In this document: piece by piece, positions 10,401 through 22,400 of the stretch
Numbering within the stretch: the stretch's first letter is position 1
Layout of the letters: each line of letters opens with the position of its first letter
Translations under genes and position numbers: made by a program
Origin: Alligator mississippiensis
Taxonomy: Eukaryota; Chordata; Crocodylia; Alligatoridae
Length of the DNA stretch: 64,000 nucleotides
Assembly (NCBI RefSeq): GCF_030867095.1
Contig: NC_081824.1
Coordinates: forward strand, 304,622,956-304,686,955
Direction of reading: 5' to 3'
The notes under the pieces: model-generated
Databases searched by the model: none
What the model saw: only the letters and a program-made list of their open reading frames with translations
What the model was told of the DNA's origin: nothing

Positions 10401-13400
10401 TTCTTTAAAATACAACCTGCCCTTCTGAGCTCCTTTTCCTGCCCTCAGACTTGCCTCCCAGGGGATCCTGCCCATTAGTTCCCTGACCAAGTCAAAGTCT
10501 GCTTTTTTGAAGTCCAGGGTCCTTACTCTGCTGCTCCCCTTCCTTCCTGTCTTCATTAACTCAATCATCTCTTGGTCACTTCTGCCCAAGTTGCCATCCA
10601 CTTCTACGTTTGCCATCAATTCTTTCCTGTTCGTGAGCAGCAGTTCAAGAAGAGCTTAGTCCCTACTTCTGCTAGCTTGAAGAAAGACCAGCAGGAGGAT
10701 AAGGTTATAACAGATACCAAGTACACCGTCACCCTTGTTGTTCTCCTCTCTGACCCTAACCCAGAGACTTTTGACTTCTGTTACTCAGGCTTATCTCCAG
10801 TTTCAGACGAGCTCTGAACAGTCATACAACTCTTATGCATAAAGTGCAACTCCCCCTCCTCTTCTCCCCTGCCTGTTCTTCCCGAACAGTTTGTATCCAT
10901 CCGTGACAGCTCTCGTAACTGGAGCACTATCCTACCAAGTGTCTGTTATTCCAATCATGTCATAGTTCTGCGACTGAAGACTTCTTCAGATTCCTTGTGC
11001 TTGTTTCACAGGCTTTGTGCATTCTTGTACGGACACCTGAGGTAACTAGCCAATTCCCCTACTTTCTCTGAAAGAATGAGAAGGCTTCTTTTGCAAGCAG
11101 GAAGAGGCAACATTTCCTCCAGGTCACCTGTTTCCTCACTTATCTCAGGGCTTTAGTCTTCATCCTGCAGTGAACCTAGTTTAAAGCCCTCCTTGCTTGG
11201 TTAGCAAGCCTGTCTGCAAAGATTCTCTTCCCTCTCTTCATCAGGTAGATTCTGTCTTTTCCTAGCAATCCTTCTTCATACAATATCCCATGGTCAAAGA
11301 AGCCAAAGTCCTGCTGGTGACACCATGTGTGCAGCCATGCATTGATCTGCAGAATGCATCTGCTCCTGCCCAGGCCCTTCCCCTTGACCAGAAGAATTGA
11401 GGAGAACACCACCTGAAACCCTGTCCCCATCACCCTTGCACCCAGAGCCCTATAGTTACTTTTGATATGTGCAGTGTCTTCCCTGGCAGCAGCATTTGTT
11501 CCCATGTAGATGAGCAGCATGATAGAAGTTTTAGTAATCCTTCTGTGACATCTCGGATCTGGGCTTTGGGCTAACAACAGACCTCTTGAGACAACAGATA
11601 AGGCCAGCAGATAGGTTCCTCTGTCCATATATGTTCTCCAGGCAAACTGCTGCACGGGAAGAGGAAGACTTCTGTTTGTTGCCTGAGGTCACAGGCTTCC
11701 AGTTTTGATCTTCCTGGGAGTCAATGTCCTCTTCCTTCTCCAGCATTCTCTCTGGCAGGCCTTCCTCCACAGTCCTAGAGGTCTCTTCCAGTACTGAATC
11801 AACAAAGTCCTTTTGGTGGAGGATGCTTTGGAGTCTTGCCACTCTCCTCCTGTAGCTGTCTTGCCTGCTCCCTGAGGGACACCACCAGGAGGCATTGCTC
11901 ACATTGCAGGCATGCTCCTACCCTTGGATATGATCCTTGGATAATTGAGGAAAGGACTACTGGGTAGGAGAGGGAAGGAATTATTACTGTTTTTTAGCAT
12001 CAGTTAGGCCATTATTGGATTGTGTCCAATTCAGATATAATTTCTAAAAAGACATTGTAAATTGGAAAGGTTTAGAAAAAAGCTATAAAAATTATACGAG
12101 ATGGGGATAATAAGCAACTTGAGAAGATCAGCCTCCTCTAGATGAACTAACTAGATGAGTTGCCTAGATACATTAAAATGTAACTATGAGAGCCAGAGAT
12201 TTCTGATAGGATAGGGCACTGTGGCAGAAAAAGCAGCATGAGAGCTAGGCTGGAAACTGAAGCTAGACAAAATCAGGCTAGAAACATAGGCTGCTTTATA
12301 GATGTAAAAAAACCCAAAACAAAAATCTAAAAAAATGGACACTTCAACATCTGTGTGTTCCTGTGCCAAGTTCAGCACATGCCCAGAAGAAGTATTGTGT
12401 TAGTTGGACTCTGCTTTTGCAACAACTGTATAGCTCGGGTGCTTTAGCCGGCCTTTTTTGGTATTTTCATCTAATAGCTGAATGAATCAAAGCCCACATG
12501 CTACGGGTGCTTTGATTTAAAGATTTTTTTTTGACTGATACTGATGGCCAATTATTAAAAAGTCATATAGGCTGATACCGATCCGATTGCTGATACACAG
12601 CCCAGCAACTTAGAGAACAGCATCCAGCTGGTAAGTCTGAGGGGGGAAGGGTCGTGGGGGCACAGATCGAGGCCGCCACAGTGAGGGAGGGAGTGGGGCT
12701 GGGGGAGGGGCAGGCACTGCCCAGCCGGGGCGCAGGACAGAGCTGTAGGTGGCTCTTCTGGGGTGTGGTTCCTGCTGCTGCATGCACCCTAGGGGAGGCA
12801 TGGGGGACATGTGCCCCCCCTGGATCTGCATGGGGCGAGGGCGGGCTGCCCACTGTGCTCAGGGCCAGGGGCTGCGCTGGCCTCTTCCCAGTAGGAGGTG
12901 GGGGAGGGTAGGTTGGGGCTGTGCTCGTGCTGGGTGGTTGGTGCTGGGAGGGGGGTTACTGGGTGGGCTACAGCCACACGAAAATTTGCTGTAACCACCC
13001 CATAGAACATCCTCCTCCCAGCACTGCTGCTGCCTGTCTCAAGCACAGCCTCAGCCCAGCCCCCCCACTGGAAAGAGGCCGGCACAGCCCCCAGCTCTGA
13101 GCCCACAGTGCAGCCTGGCCTCATCCTGTACCCCACAGATGTGTGCACATGCCGCCCCATGCCTCCCCCGGGAATGTGCGCAGTGATGAGATCCACCTCT
13201 GTCCTCCACCCCACCCCTGCCCCTGTCCTACTCTCTCCCTCACCATGATCTGCCCCCACGCGACTCCTTCCTCCCCCTCCCCACCAGATTTACCAGCCAG
13301 ATGCTGCTCTCCAAGCTGCCAGGCTGCATTCCTGGCTGCGTGCATGCTGCAGCTGCGCACATGCATGTGGCATTTTTCAGCGACGTTACTGGCCACATCA

Positions 13401-16400
13401 GCCAAAAAAATCCGGTTGCTGATATTGTATCAGCACCAATAAAAAGAAAATTGACATTATGGACCAACATATCAGTGCACTCCTACTATACCTGCACCCC
13501 CCACACCTCCACACCCCATACCCTCCCACATACAAGTACAGCAAAAGCCACGTTATCTGGCACCATAGAAACTGGCATGCTCCATTAACTGGCATGTCAG
13601 TCGATTTGGCAAAAGTGAAACTGGAAGTGCCCACCGTGGCACTTACGATTTTGCCGAGCAAAGCAGCCTGCACTGCCGAGTCCCTATGGCCTGGGGCATA
13701 GCAGCCTGTGCAGGGCCCCCCTCCCTGTCCCCTGGCACACCGGATGCACAGGAGGGGCAGTGGCCCAAACAGGCAAAGACTCCTGTTTGGGCCTCTCAGG
13801 TAACCGGTATATTTGGTTATCCAGTACCCCCTATTCCCCATGGGTGCCAGATAACAAAGCTTTGCTATACCTGCATATATTTCTAATGAATGTTCAAATA
13901 GCATTAATGTTAGTTAAATTTGTTTAGTTTAATATTAGTTTAATATTTAGTTTAATAATAATTTTGCATAATTTTGGAATTTTTTCCCCTGGGGTGTTTA
14001 AAAAACAAAACAAAAAAAGCCTCGCTGAAGCATTCAATCTACACAGGTGCTTCGGAGCTGGGTCAGATGCGCTGCCTGTTCTGGTAAAGCGCTGCTTTGG
14101 TTTTTGTTGTATTGTTTTTGTTTTGCTTTTTCACATCTGTCAACAGCCACAATGTATGGGTTTTTGGGGGTTTTTTTTGTTTTTAAACCGTACAATTTAC
14201 CAGTAGAACAACTTACCTAGATGTCTCTCTGTTACTCAAAGCTTTAAAATCAAGCCTAAAATGTACTTTTTGTACAAATGGAAGTTTTCTTATTGTAGAA
14301 ATAATCAGTTGAGATTCTTTGACCAGTGGGAGCCGGAGCCAGACCAGATGATTATTGCTGCCCTTCTGGCCTTAATTTATTAGTCTTCATTAACTACAAA
14401 TAAGAACTTTTCATTAAACTCCATGGAAGTCAGTATGTTCTTACTGAGATGGCATATTTAGTGTGAAATCAGAATGAATTAGGTCTAACCATGACTTGCC
14501 CACTTCTGTAATTGCTGGAGAAAGGTATCTATTGTGGTGATGAGTATTTTTTTAATCTCAGTACCTGACTTTCACCTTTTAAAAATATCAGTATTAAACA
14601 ACTTGATTTAGATAAGCAACTGAGAAAATGTCTGACTAGAACAGTGAATTCAGGCTGTAGGAAGGAAAGAAAGTATCCATACAAATATGGGCATGGGGAA
14701 GAGGGGAGTGAGGAAGTGAAGAGGATACAGAGGAATGCAAGCTATGCAGTGGTCTTGATTTCCTCAGGAAAAAGAAGACTAGTGAATTTATTTTATTGTT
14801 GTAGGAGTTTCATACTGCAATGTTCTACTAAGCCTTTATGTAGTAATTTTTCTTTATGTAGTTGAATACATGATAGTGATATCTTGCTTAATAAGGATAA
14901 CTGCAGTTATCTAACTGCCAGTTACTAAGTCCCCTGGGTATTCTATCTTCTACCTAATTAAATTCATCATAAATCCCTGGTATTGAGGAAAGTCTTATAA
15001 CATCTGCAAATGGCTTAATTGTGTTCATTGTTCATTTGCTTCATTTGTAGAGTCTAGCCAGAGTAGAGATTAATTATGCAGAGTCTTAGTTCCTTTATTT
15101 TCCTCCTATCAATCTTAGTTGTGTAGAATGCACATAGCATTTTGGCATGTAACCATTTAAAAAAAACCAGAAGCTTATTCCTAACCCATCTAGAAAATGC
15201 CCTGTTTCATTCTTTTTAGCAAACCAATTATTGGTCATATCTGAGTACAATTAGAAGTTGGCATGTTGCATTATATGTTATAATTATGTTTTTATTGAAG
15301 TAAAATAATAGAATTGCAACTCTTTTGGGATTGACTTAATCTTTTCTTTTTCTCCATAGAAAAATAGAAATAGTACAGTTTGCAAGTCGCACACGTCAAC
15401 TTTTTGTTCGGTTGTTAGCCTTAGTAAAGTGGGCTAATAATGCTGGGAAAGTGGAAAAATGTGCGGTAAGTTGTTAATGCCATTTAGCATAAAACAATAT
15501 AAATTGTGTTTAATACCCTGTAAAAGTGTCTTTAAAATGCTTACTTTAAAAAAAAGCCAGATTCCATCTGGTGATGTTCTCTTCACTTGGGTCAGTAGCT
15601 GCAGTTTGTCTCTTAACATGATTATTTGTTACCTGTATAGAGGCAGTTAAACAACTGCAGTAGCCCCTAAAAACTTATGAGTAGGTTTTGTCTTTAGTGT
15701 TACAATATTATTAAAATTACAGATGTCTAGAGTTTAGAAACTGGAGAGAGGCTATAATCACAGCACAAGTGTAGTTTCTATTGTCATATTTGTTTATGAT
15801 AAGTAAACACTGAGAAATGGACAAATCTTCTCTTGGTTAATGAAGAACAAAGTTCTGAATGTTGCAAGATGTCACTGTGACTACATACAAACAAGGATAT
15901 TGGTAGTCTAGCAGTCAGGAGCTGAAGAACCACCAGGTTTTCAAGCTTCCTGTTACTTTCAAACTGGAAACTGTTGCTGTGGAGAATGAATGGAAGCCAG
16001 TTGCCCCACAGTAACATTCCACCCAACATGCTCTTATTCTCAGGAATCTGCTTCTGGACACTTCCATGTGTGGAAAGGACAGTCCATATACACAGCACTC
16101 AAAATACCTAGGTTAAAACTAAACCAGGATCCTCTCTATAGTTTTGCATCCTGTGTCGAAAGAGGGAATTCTGTTAGGGATCTGTACGTTGAAGTACAAG
16201 GCAAAGCGGGGACTATCCCAACTAAGGTCCCTGAAAACCTATCTTTCTTTCTCCAAGGCTTCTTAAATTCAAATTTTAACTTTTCTATACTTGAGGTGCA
16301 ATGAGCTATTTTTTTGTTTTCTTTTTAACCCAAGAGAAATTAATGGGGGAAGCTGACATTTTTCTTTTAAATTTAAGAGGACAGGAGATGAGAAATAAAC

Positions 16401-19400
16401 AAAATATCTTTTAAATGTATACATGACCTTTAATAAAAATTGTAAGATTTTTTTTTTTTTTGTAGTTTCTCTTCTCCTTGCCCCCAGGACCATCTTGCTG
16501 GAGAGGGAATATAGAGTTTATTAGTTTTATTTTGATTCTCTTATGGAAAGAGATTGACTTGGGTAATTGATCTATTTTCTTTTTTTGTCTTGCAGATGAT
16601 ATCAAGTTTTCTAGATCAACAAGCCATTTTATTTGTGGACACTGCTGATCGTCTAGCATCACTAGCTAGAGATGCTTTGGTTCATGCTCGCCTACCAAGT
16701 TTTGCTATTCCATATGCTATAGATGTGCTGACAACTGGTTCATACCCACGTCTACCAACATGTATAAGGGTAGGTAGCTTTACACTAGAGCTGAAAATGA
16801 CCTTCCCTGAAATATCCAACAGACTTTTAGTTTCAGTAATCTGTGCTTAATGCTTTACTCCTTCTGTGTATCCTGCAGGTAAAGTACATGCTAATACAAC
16901 ACCCCAAACAAGATCTCAGTTGTTTTTGTTTTTTTTATATTAATTCCTATTTGAACAAGAAGCATTTCTTACATGAGGGGTACTGTGCCTCAGAACTAGT
17001 TCTGCTCTAGCTAACATAGTAGCAAACATTTTTGCCTCATTTGTCAGTCAGTTGATAAGTTTTTTGCATCCCTTAAACCAGTACTTCTCAACCTTTTCAG
17101 AGTACCCCTCCACCACTATTTTTAATGTGGCAGCAGCCCTACTTGAGAACCACTGTTGCTGCTATCTCAGTTCACCTCACTGCTTCTCAACCAGGTTTTG
17201 CTGCCTGCAGGTAAAAGTGCCTCACATGCTAGCCATGTAAGGGCTGTGGCACATAGGTATGCTTCTCCTGCATTAAAGTTCTGATCAGCCTAAAATAGGC
17301 AGGAGTTGGTTGTGCTATGTAGCCCTGTGCTTTGTATCCTGGAAACAGAGGCATGCAGGTAGAACTGTCCTGCATTCCTGTTTCCAGGAAGAGCATGGGA
17401 TGGATTAGACCAGGAAGGGCTATACAGTACTAGCCAGCTCCTGCCTGCTTTTGGCTGATTGGAGCCTTACTGCAGGAGTAGTGTGCGGAGCAGTTTTACC
17501 TGGCTGCTGCCACTGTGGCTGTAGTGCCTGCATCACAGTGCCCCTGTTGAGAACCAGTGCCATAAACCCTCATAAAAGTACATAGCTAATCTAACCTGGC
17601 ATATTGAGATCACTGTTTCTATATCTGGTCCATGTGTAACAGGATCCACTGGCAGTGGTGCCTTCCTGTGGCCGCTCTAATCCTGTTCTTTGCATTCTGG
17701 TACCCCTAGGTACCTCCCTTTTTGTCCTTGCCTGCCATTCCTTTGATGTTATTGTTATAATGTGGGAGGTTGCCTCCAGAGAACCATTGTGGTCCTGGGT
17801 GCCCTGCTCTGTACCCTCCCTCGGATTCTTGTCCCTCTGCCCTGTCTCTTAGGGTTCTGACAGCTTGGTCACCATTTGCTGGGCTTCTGGCAACTCACCA
17901 GTGCAACAATACTCTGGCCTCTCCATAGTTCACCTTCAGTGTCCTCCTTTCCTCCCCTTCAGTCACTTGTGGCCTAAACTGCATTTGTTTACTTTTACTT
18001 TTGCTATCGAGTGCAGCTGGGGGAGGCCCATTCTCTAAGCCAGGGGCGGGCAGTTATTTCAGGTAGAGGGCCGTTTACTGAGTTTTGGCAAGCCATCAAG
18101 GGCCACATGACAGGCAGCCAGGGGCAGATTAATGTTTATCTTCTAAATTTTTTAGGGGCCCCACGGGCCAGATAAAATGGCCTGGCGGGCCACATCCTGC
18201 CCCTGGGCCACATTTTGCCCATCCCTGCTTCCCTTCTGTTCTGCTGGCTTCTCCCAGCTTGGGGCCCCCATAGGCCTACTCATAGCTCCCTCTCCAGTCT
18301 GTGGTGCTGCTTCTCAAGTTTCATGCACAGAGTGCTCCTTCAGTTAGTACAGTCAGGGTCAGTCTCCTGTTCCCTGCAGTACTTACAGCAGGGAGCTCCT
18401 TCCTCCAGCTCTGCCCAGGTCAGACTGCTCCTCTTCTGTTGCAGGGTTTATATAGCCCTCAGCCTACCTTCTGCCTCTCAGGAGCCTGATTTAGTTAAAG
18501 GCACAGTCCTGAATTCTTTGATTCCTCAGCAGCAAGGCAGGGTCCCTTGTTGTACTGCATTCTTATGGTAATTGAAGGGTTTGTGCAGTGGCATATGTCA
18601 TACTTGGCAATTCATTAAATACCATCTGCCATCTTTGATACTGCTTTATTTCCTTGTTTAGTTTGCATTCTGATTAAATGCATTAAGCACAATTTTCTGA
18701 AATAACATAGCGGTAGAACTTGATTTTTCTCCCCAATCTCCCCTCTTTCTTTTTCTTTTCTTTATTCTTTTTAAACGTAGTAACTTAGCTGTCCATTTTA
18801 AAGGAATTTTAAATATTATATCAAATAAGTTCTTATAATATGTGGTCCAGAATTGTCTTAACTAAGCTTAGTTTAATAGTGTGTTTGTTTCTGTTTTGTT
18901 TTCATTTGTTTTTTCTGGATTTCCTCCTCCCCCGCCCCCCCCGGCCACTTCTTAAACATAATTTTTTCTGTCCAGTCAGTTGACAGATCACACTCAAGGA
19001 ATATAGAAAGATGCGCATGTACATGTGTACACTTGCAGATGACACCAAGTTGTGGGGAGTAGTATGCTGCAGGGTAGAGCTAGGATTCAGAGGGACCTAG
19101 ACAAATTGGAGGTTTGGACCAAAAGAAACTTCATGAGGTTCAGTGAGGACCTTGGGGTTACAGTAAACTGAAGATGAGCCAACAGTGTGCCCTTGTTGTG
19201 AAGAAAGCTAACAGCATATTTGGAGTGTTTGTCAGCATATTGAGAGAAGAGATTATTCCCCTCTATCCAGCATTGGTGAGGCCACATCTGGGCGAAGTGC
19301 AGATATTCAGGGAGGTTAGTTTGGGTTAAAAATGGCCACCTGATCTAACTTAGTTTGCCTAGATGCAGATCTTACACTTAGACCCAGGCTCAGGGATCAG

Positions 19401-22400
19401 AAATCAATCTAAATCCATAAATGTACAGAAGCTCTGTGCACGTAGACCAGTCTAAAATGACAGGACATGGTCTAAGATTCACCTGGATAATTATACACTC
19501 AAACTTAATCTAAGTTAGACCAGTGAATGGAACTTCTGTACAGGTAGCTCCGCTGCCCCAGGGTGAAGAAAGCTTAGCTGCTGGGGTTAGCCCCAGGGCT
19601 GTGCTTTTTCCTAGTCTCCCCCTAGCACTGGGCTATTCTTAGCTTTCTCCTTGTCTTACAGATCCTATCTGCCCCTATTAATTCCCCCCAAGCCTCCTGT
19701 TAGCGCCCACCATCCTGATTTACTTTAGATCAGTTGGCCATTTTTAATGTGATCTAACCTCCCAAAAGTCTGCACTTAGCCCTGGAGTACTGTGTCCAGT
19801 TTGGGGCCCTATAGTACAGAAGGGGTGTGGATAAATTGGAGAGAGTCCAGCAGAGGGCAGTGAAAATGGCGAGAGGACTGGGGCACATGACTTCTGAGGA
19901 AAAGCTGTGGGAACTGGGCGTACATAGTCTGGAGAAGAGAAGACTGAAGGGGTTTAATGGCAGCCTTCAGCTGCCTGAAGGGTGCTTCCAAAGAGGATGG
20001 GGGTAAGACTCTTCTCAGTGGTGGCAGATAGAACAAGGAACAATGGGCTCAAGTTGCAGCAAGGGAAGTTTAGGTTAGGTATTAGGAAAAACTTCCTTGC
20101 TAAGGTGGTAGTGGAGCACTGGAACAAGTTACCCAGAGAGGTTGTGGGGGATGGAGGTTTTTAGGATCCTTGGAGGTTTTTAAGACCCAGGTTGATAAAG
20201 CTTTGGCTGGGATGATCTAGTTGGGGATGGTCCTGCTTTGAGCAGGGGGCTGGACTGGATGATATCCTGAAGTCCCTTCCAACCCTAACTTTCTATGAAC
20301 ATAGAATTACCACCCCCCCCCACTTAGTTTCTGTACGTGGAAAAGTTTTTATTAGTTTGTTGTAATTTTTCATGTAAGCCATCTAATTATTGGAGGGTCA
20401 TCTTAAATTTGTCTCACACTGTTGCAGCAGAAAGAGCAATACCAGGGAGGCAGCTGGGAGGAAGAGGGGGGTGGACGAGCAGCTTAACCCCTGCCCCTTG
20501 CTTGCCCCCTGCCCTCAACACTCGATGCCCCTTGCTGCCTGTCCACCCGTACCACTTGCTGCTTCTAATCCCCCCCCCTCCCCCTCCCCCCAGTGCCTGG
20601 ATCCCTTTGCTAGCTCAGGTGCCCCTTCCCTCTGCTACTTACTCTTACTCTTGCTCCAGCCTATGGCACAAAGCATGCATTTGCTCTGTGGCAGTATGGC
20701 ATTTCCAGCTCCAGGGCCTGGCAGGAGTTACTGCTGCTACCAGGCTGGGCTGGGGCCAGAGCATACCCATTCTCTGGCCTGAGGCTGGAGTAGGGACAAA
20801 ACCCTGCTGGAGCAAGGGTAAGTGTGTGTGGAAGGAATGGGGAGACAGGGGTTGGGACACAGACAACAGAAGCTATGGAGTTGGGGGAGGGAAACTGGGG
20901 AAGGTGTGGCAGGGGAGTTAGAGGCGTGGGGTTGGGTGGGGGGGAATGGGCAGATATTGGCTGTGGCTGTGACACCCTGGGTTGGGGCCAGAACCATAGC
21001 TGCTGCCTGTTCCCTACTGCCTTATAATCCAAAACGAGAGGCTTTCCCGTCCCATGTTAAATGGTGGGGGGAACCTCATCTTGGATGTGAGTTTTATGTT
21101 TTTCAGACTTCCTCTTAGTCTTTATAATTTATTGCATTAATTTATTTAGTAATGCTTTTACTTTGTTTTGAGATGAATAGACTTATTGATACTTACCTTG
21201 ACAGGATAAAATAATTCCTCCTGATCCAATTACAAAAAGTGAGAAGCAAACTACGCTTCACCAGCTAAACCAGATTCTTCGACATCGACTAGTAACTACA
21301 GATCTCCCTCCACAGTTGGCAAATCTTACAGTTGGTAAGGACTGAAGTTACTTCTAAGGACACTTCATGTCGGGCTGCTTAAAATATTGATTCTAGCCTT
21401 AAAATATGTTTTAAAATTACTTGGTTATTAAATGCTTATCAAGCATACTTAGGATTGTGACCCTTTCCTCATGTGGCATTAATGTATGTATTTCCTACAG
21501 CTTTAAAGAACCAGGAGGCTTACCTTATTCAAACACATAATAAAATTGCAAATATACTGACAACTGTTAACAAGAAAGGCAGACCTACCATTCTCAGCCA
21601 TTCTTTTATTGAAGGTTTCCTCTCAGTTAATAAGATTAGAGTCATCACAGTGTAAACAGATATGCTGCTTTCCCTGTTAATTTTAGGCCTAATCAATACA
21701 AGAAAGTTACATTGGCTTAATTGGATTGATTTTTAAGCTATTTTAGATTAAGCTGGTGTTCATTTTTCTGTATCCTCGCAAGTTATTAGTCTTACTTGTA
21801 GTGAAATAATTCTGCCTTAAATTTTAGTTGTTAGGGCTGTGCAAAGCTTTGGGTGCTGATTCTATTCAGCCCGATTCGGTGGCCAAATCTCCGAATCCAA
21901 ATTGAATCGGGACCAATTAAAAGGTCCGAATCGATTCGAAGCTCTTTGAATCTTCAGAAAAGATTCGGAGAGCTTCAATGATTCGGACAGTGCCCGGTGG
22001 CTGCAGCAGGGAGCTGCAGCTGGACTCAGAGCTGGTAAGTAGGGGGTGGGGGAGAGGGGGCTGGTGGAAGAGGGAGGGAACCATGGGGGGACCCCTGCTT
22101 AGGCCCCTTCCCACCCGTCCCAGCTCCCGGTGCTTTAAAAAAAAAGCCCCTACTCGGTGCTGTTGGGTGGGGAGGGGGGTGATCCCTACTGCCCCATGCT
22201 GCATGGGGGACTCTGCACAGGGTCCCTGACCCCCCTTCACTCCCCCAGCTGCCCCATGGTTGCCCCGGCCACCACAGCTCTGGCCCTTTAAGAAGAAAAA
22301 AAACTTGAGGAAGAACCCTGGAACTCTTTGCTCCTGCAGCAGCCTGAGGGCTTAAAGGGGCTCGTGGAAGAGCCCCCCATATAGCGTGGGGCAGCTGGGA

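Larger units (their letters stand above)
8416..11930 (-). mobile_element. CR1 LINE, nearly full length, minus strand
   Basis: The 3' end lies at 8416, where TCATAGAATCATAG is the reverse of the CR1 terminal ATTCTATGA-type repeat. Reading leftwards from 11.9 kb come ORF1 (11.9-11.18 kb), an endonuclease region (about 11.06-10.8 kb, [11 protein letters not shown]-like), and reverse transcriptase with [13 protein letters not shown] near 9.7 kb. The 3' UTR follows. Several stops and shifts interrupt ORF2, so the copy is dead. Its 3.5 kb compares with about 4.5 kb for full CR1, and some internal loss is likely. Confidence 0.92.
6305..15359 (+). other. MED14: MED14 intron 2 (9 kb)
   Basis: Holds a nearly full-length CR1 (8416 to about 11930), a hAT family A copy (about 12502-13485) and a Tigger-like MITE (13539-13867), listed separately. 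The segments 6305-8415 and 13868-15359 are AT-rich with no exon or repeat recognised. Confidence 0.6.
16770..21204 (+). other. MED14: MED14 intron 4
   Basis: Contains two hAT-type elements (17079-17559, 18041-18227), a CR1 3' piece (19032-20307) broken by a Harbinger-like insertion, and a GC-rich stretch at about 20385-21100. The rest shows nothing recognisable. Confidence 0.6.

Noticed and set aside
20337-21118. Frames of up to 194 codons in intron 4
   Set aside because: They lie in C-rich then G-rich low-complexity DNA. Competing frames on both strands and absence of motifs argue against a gene.
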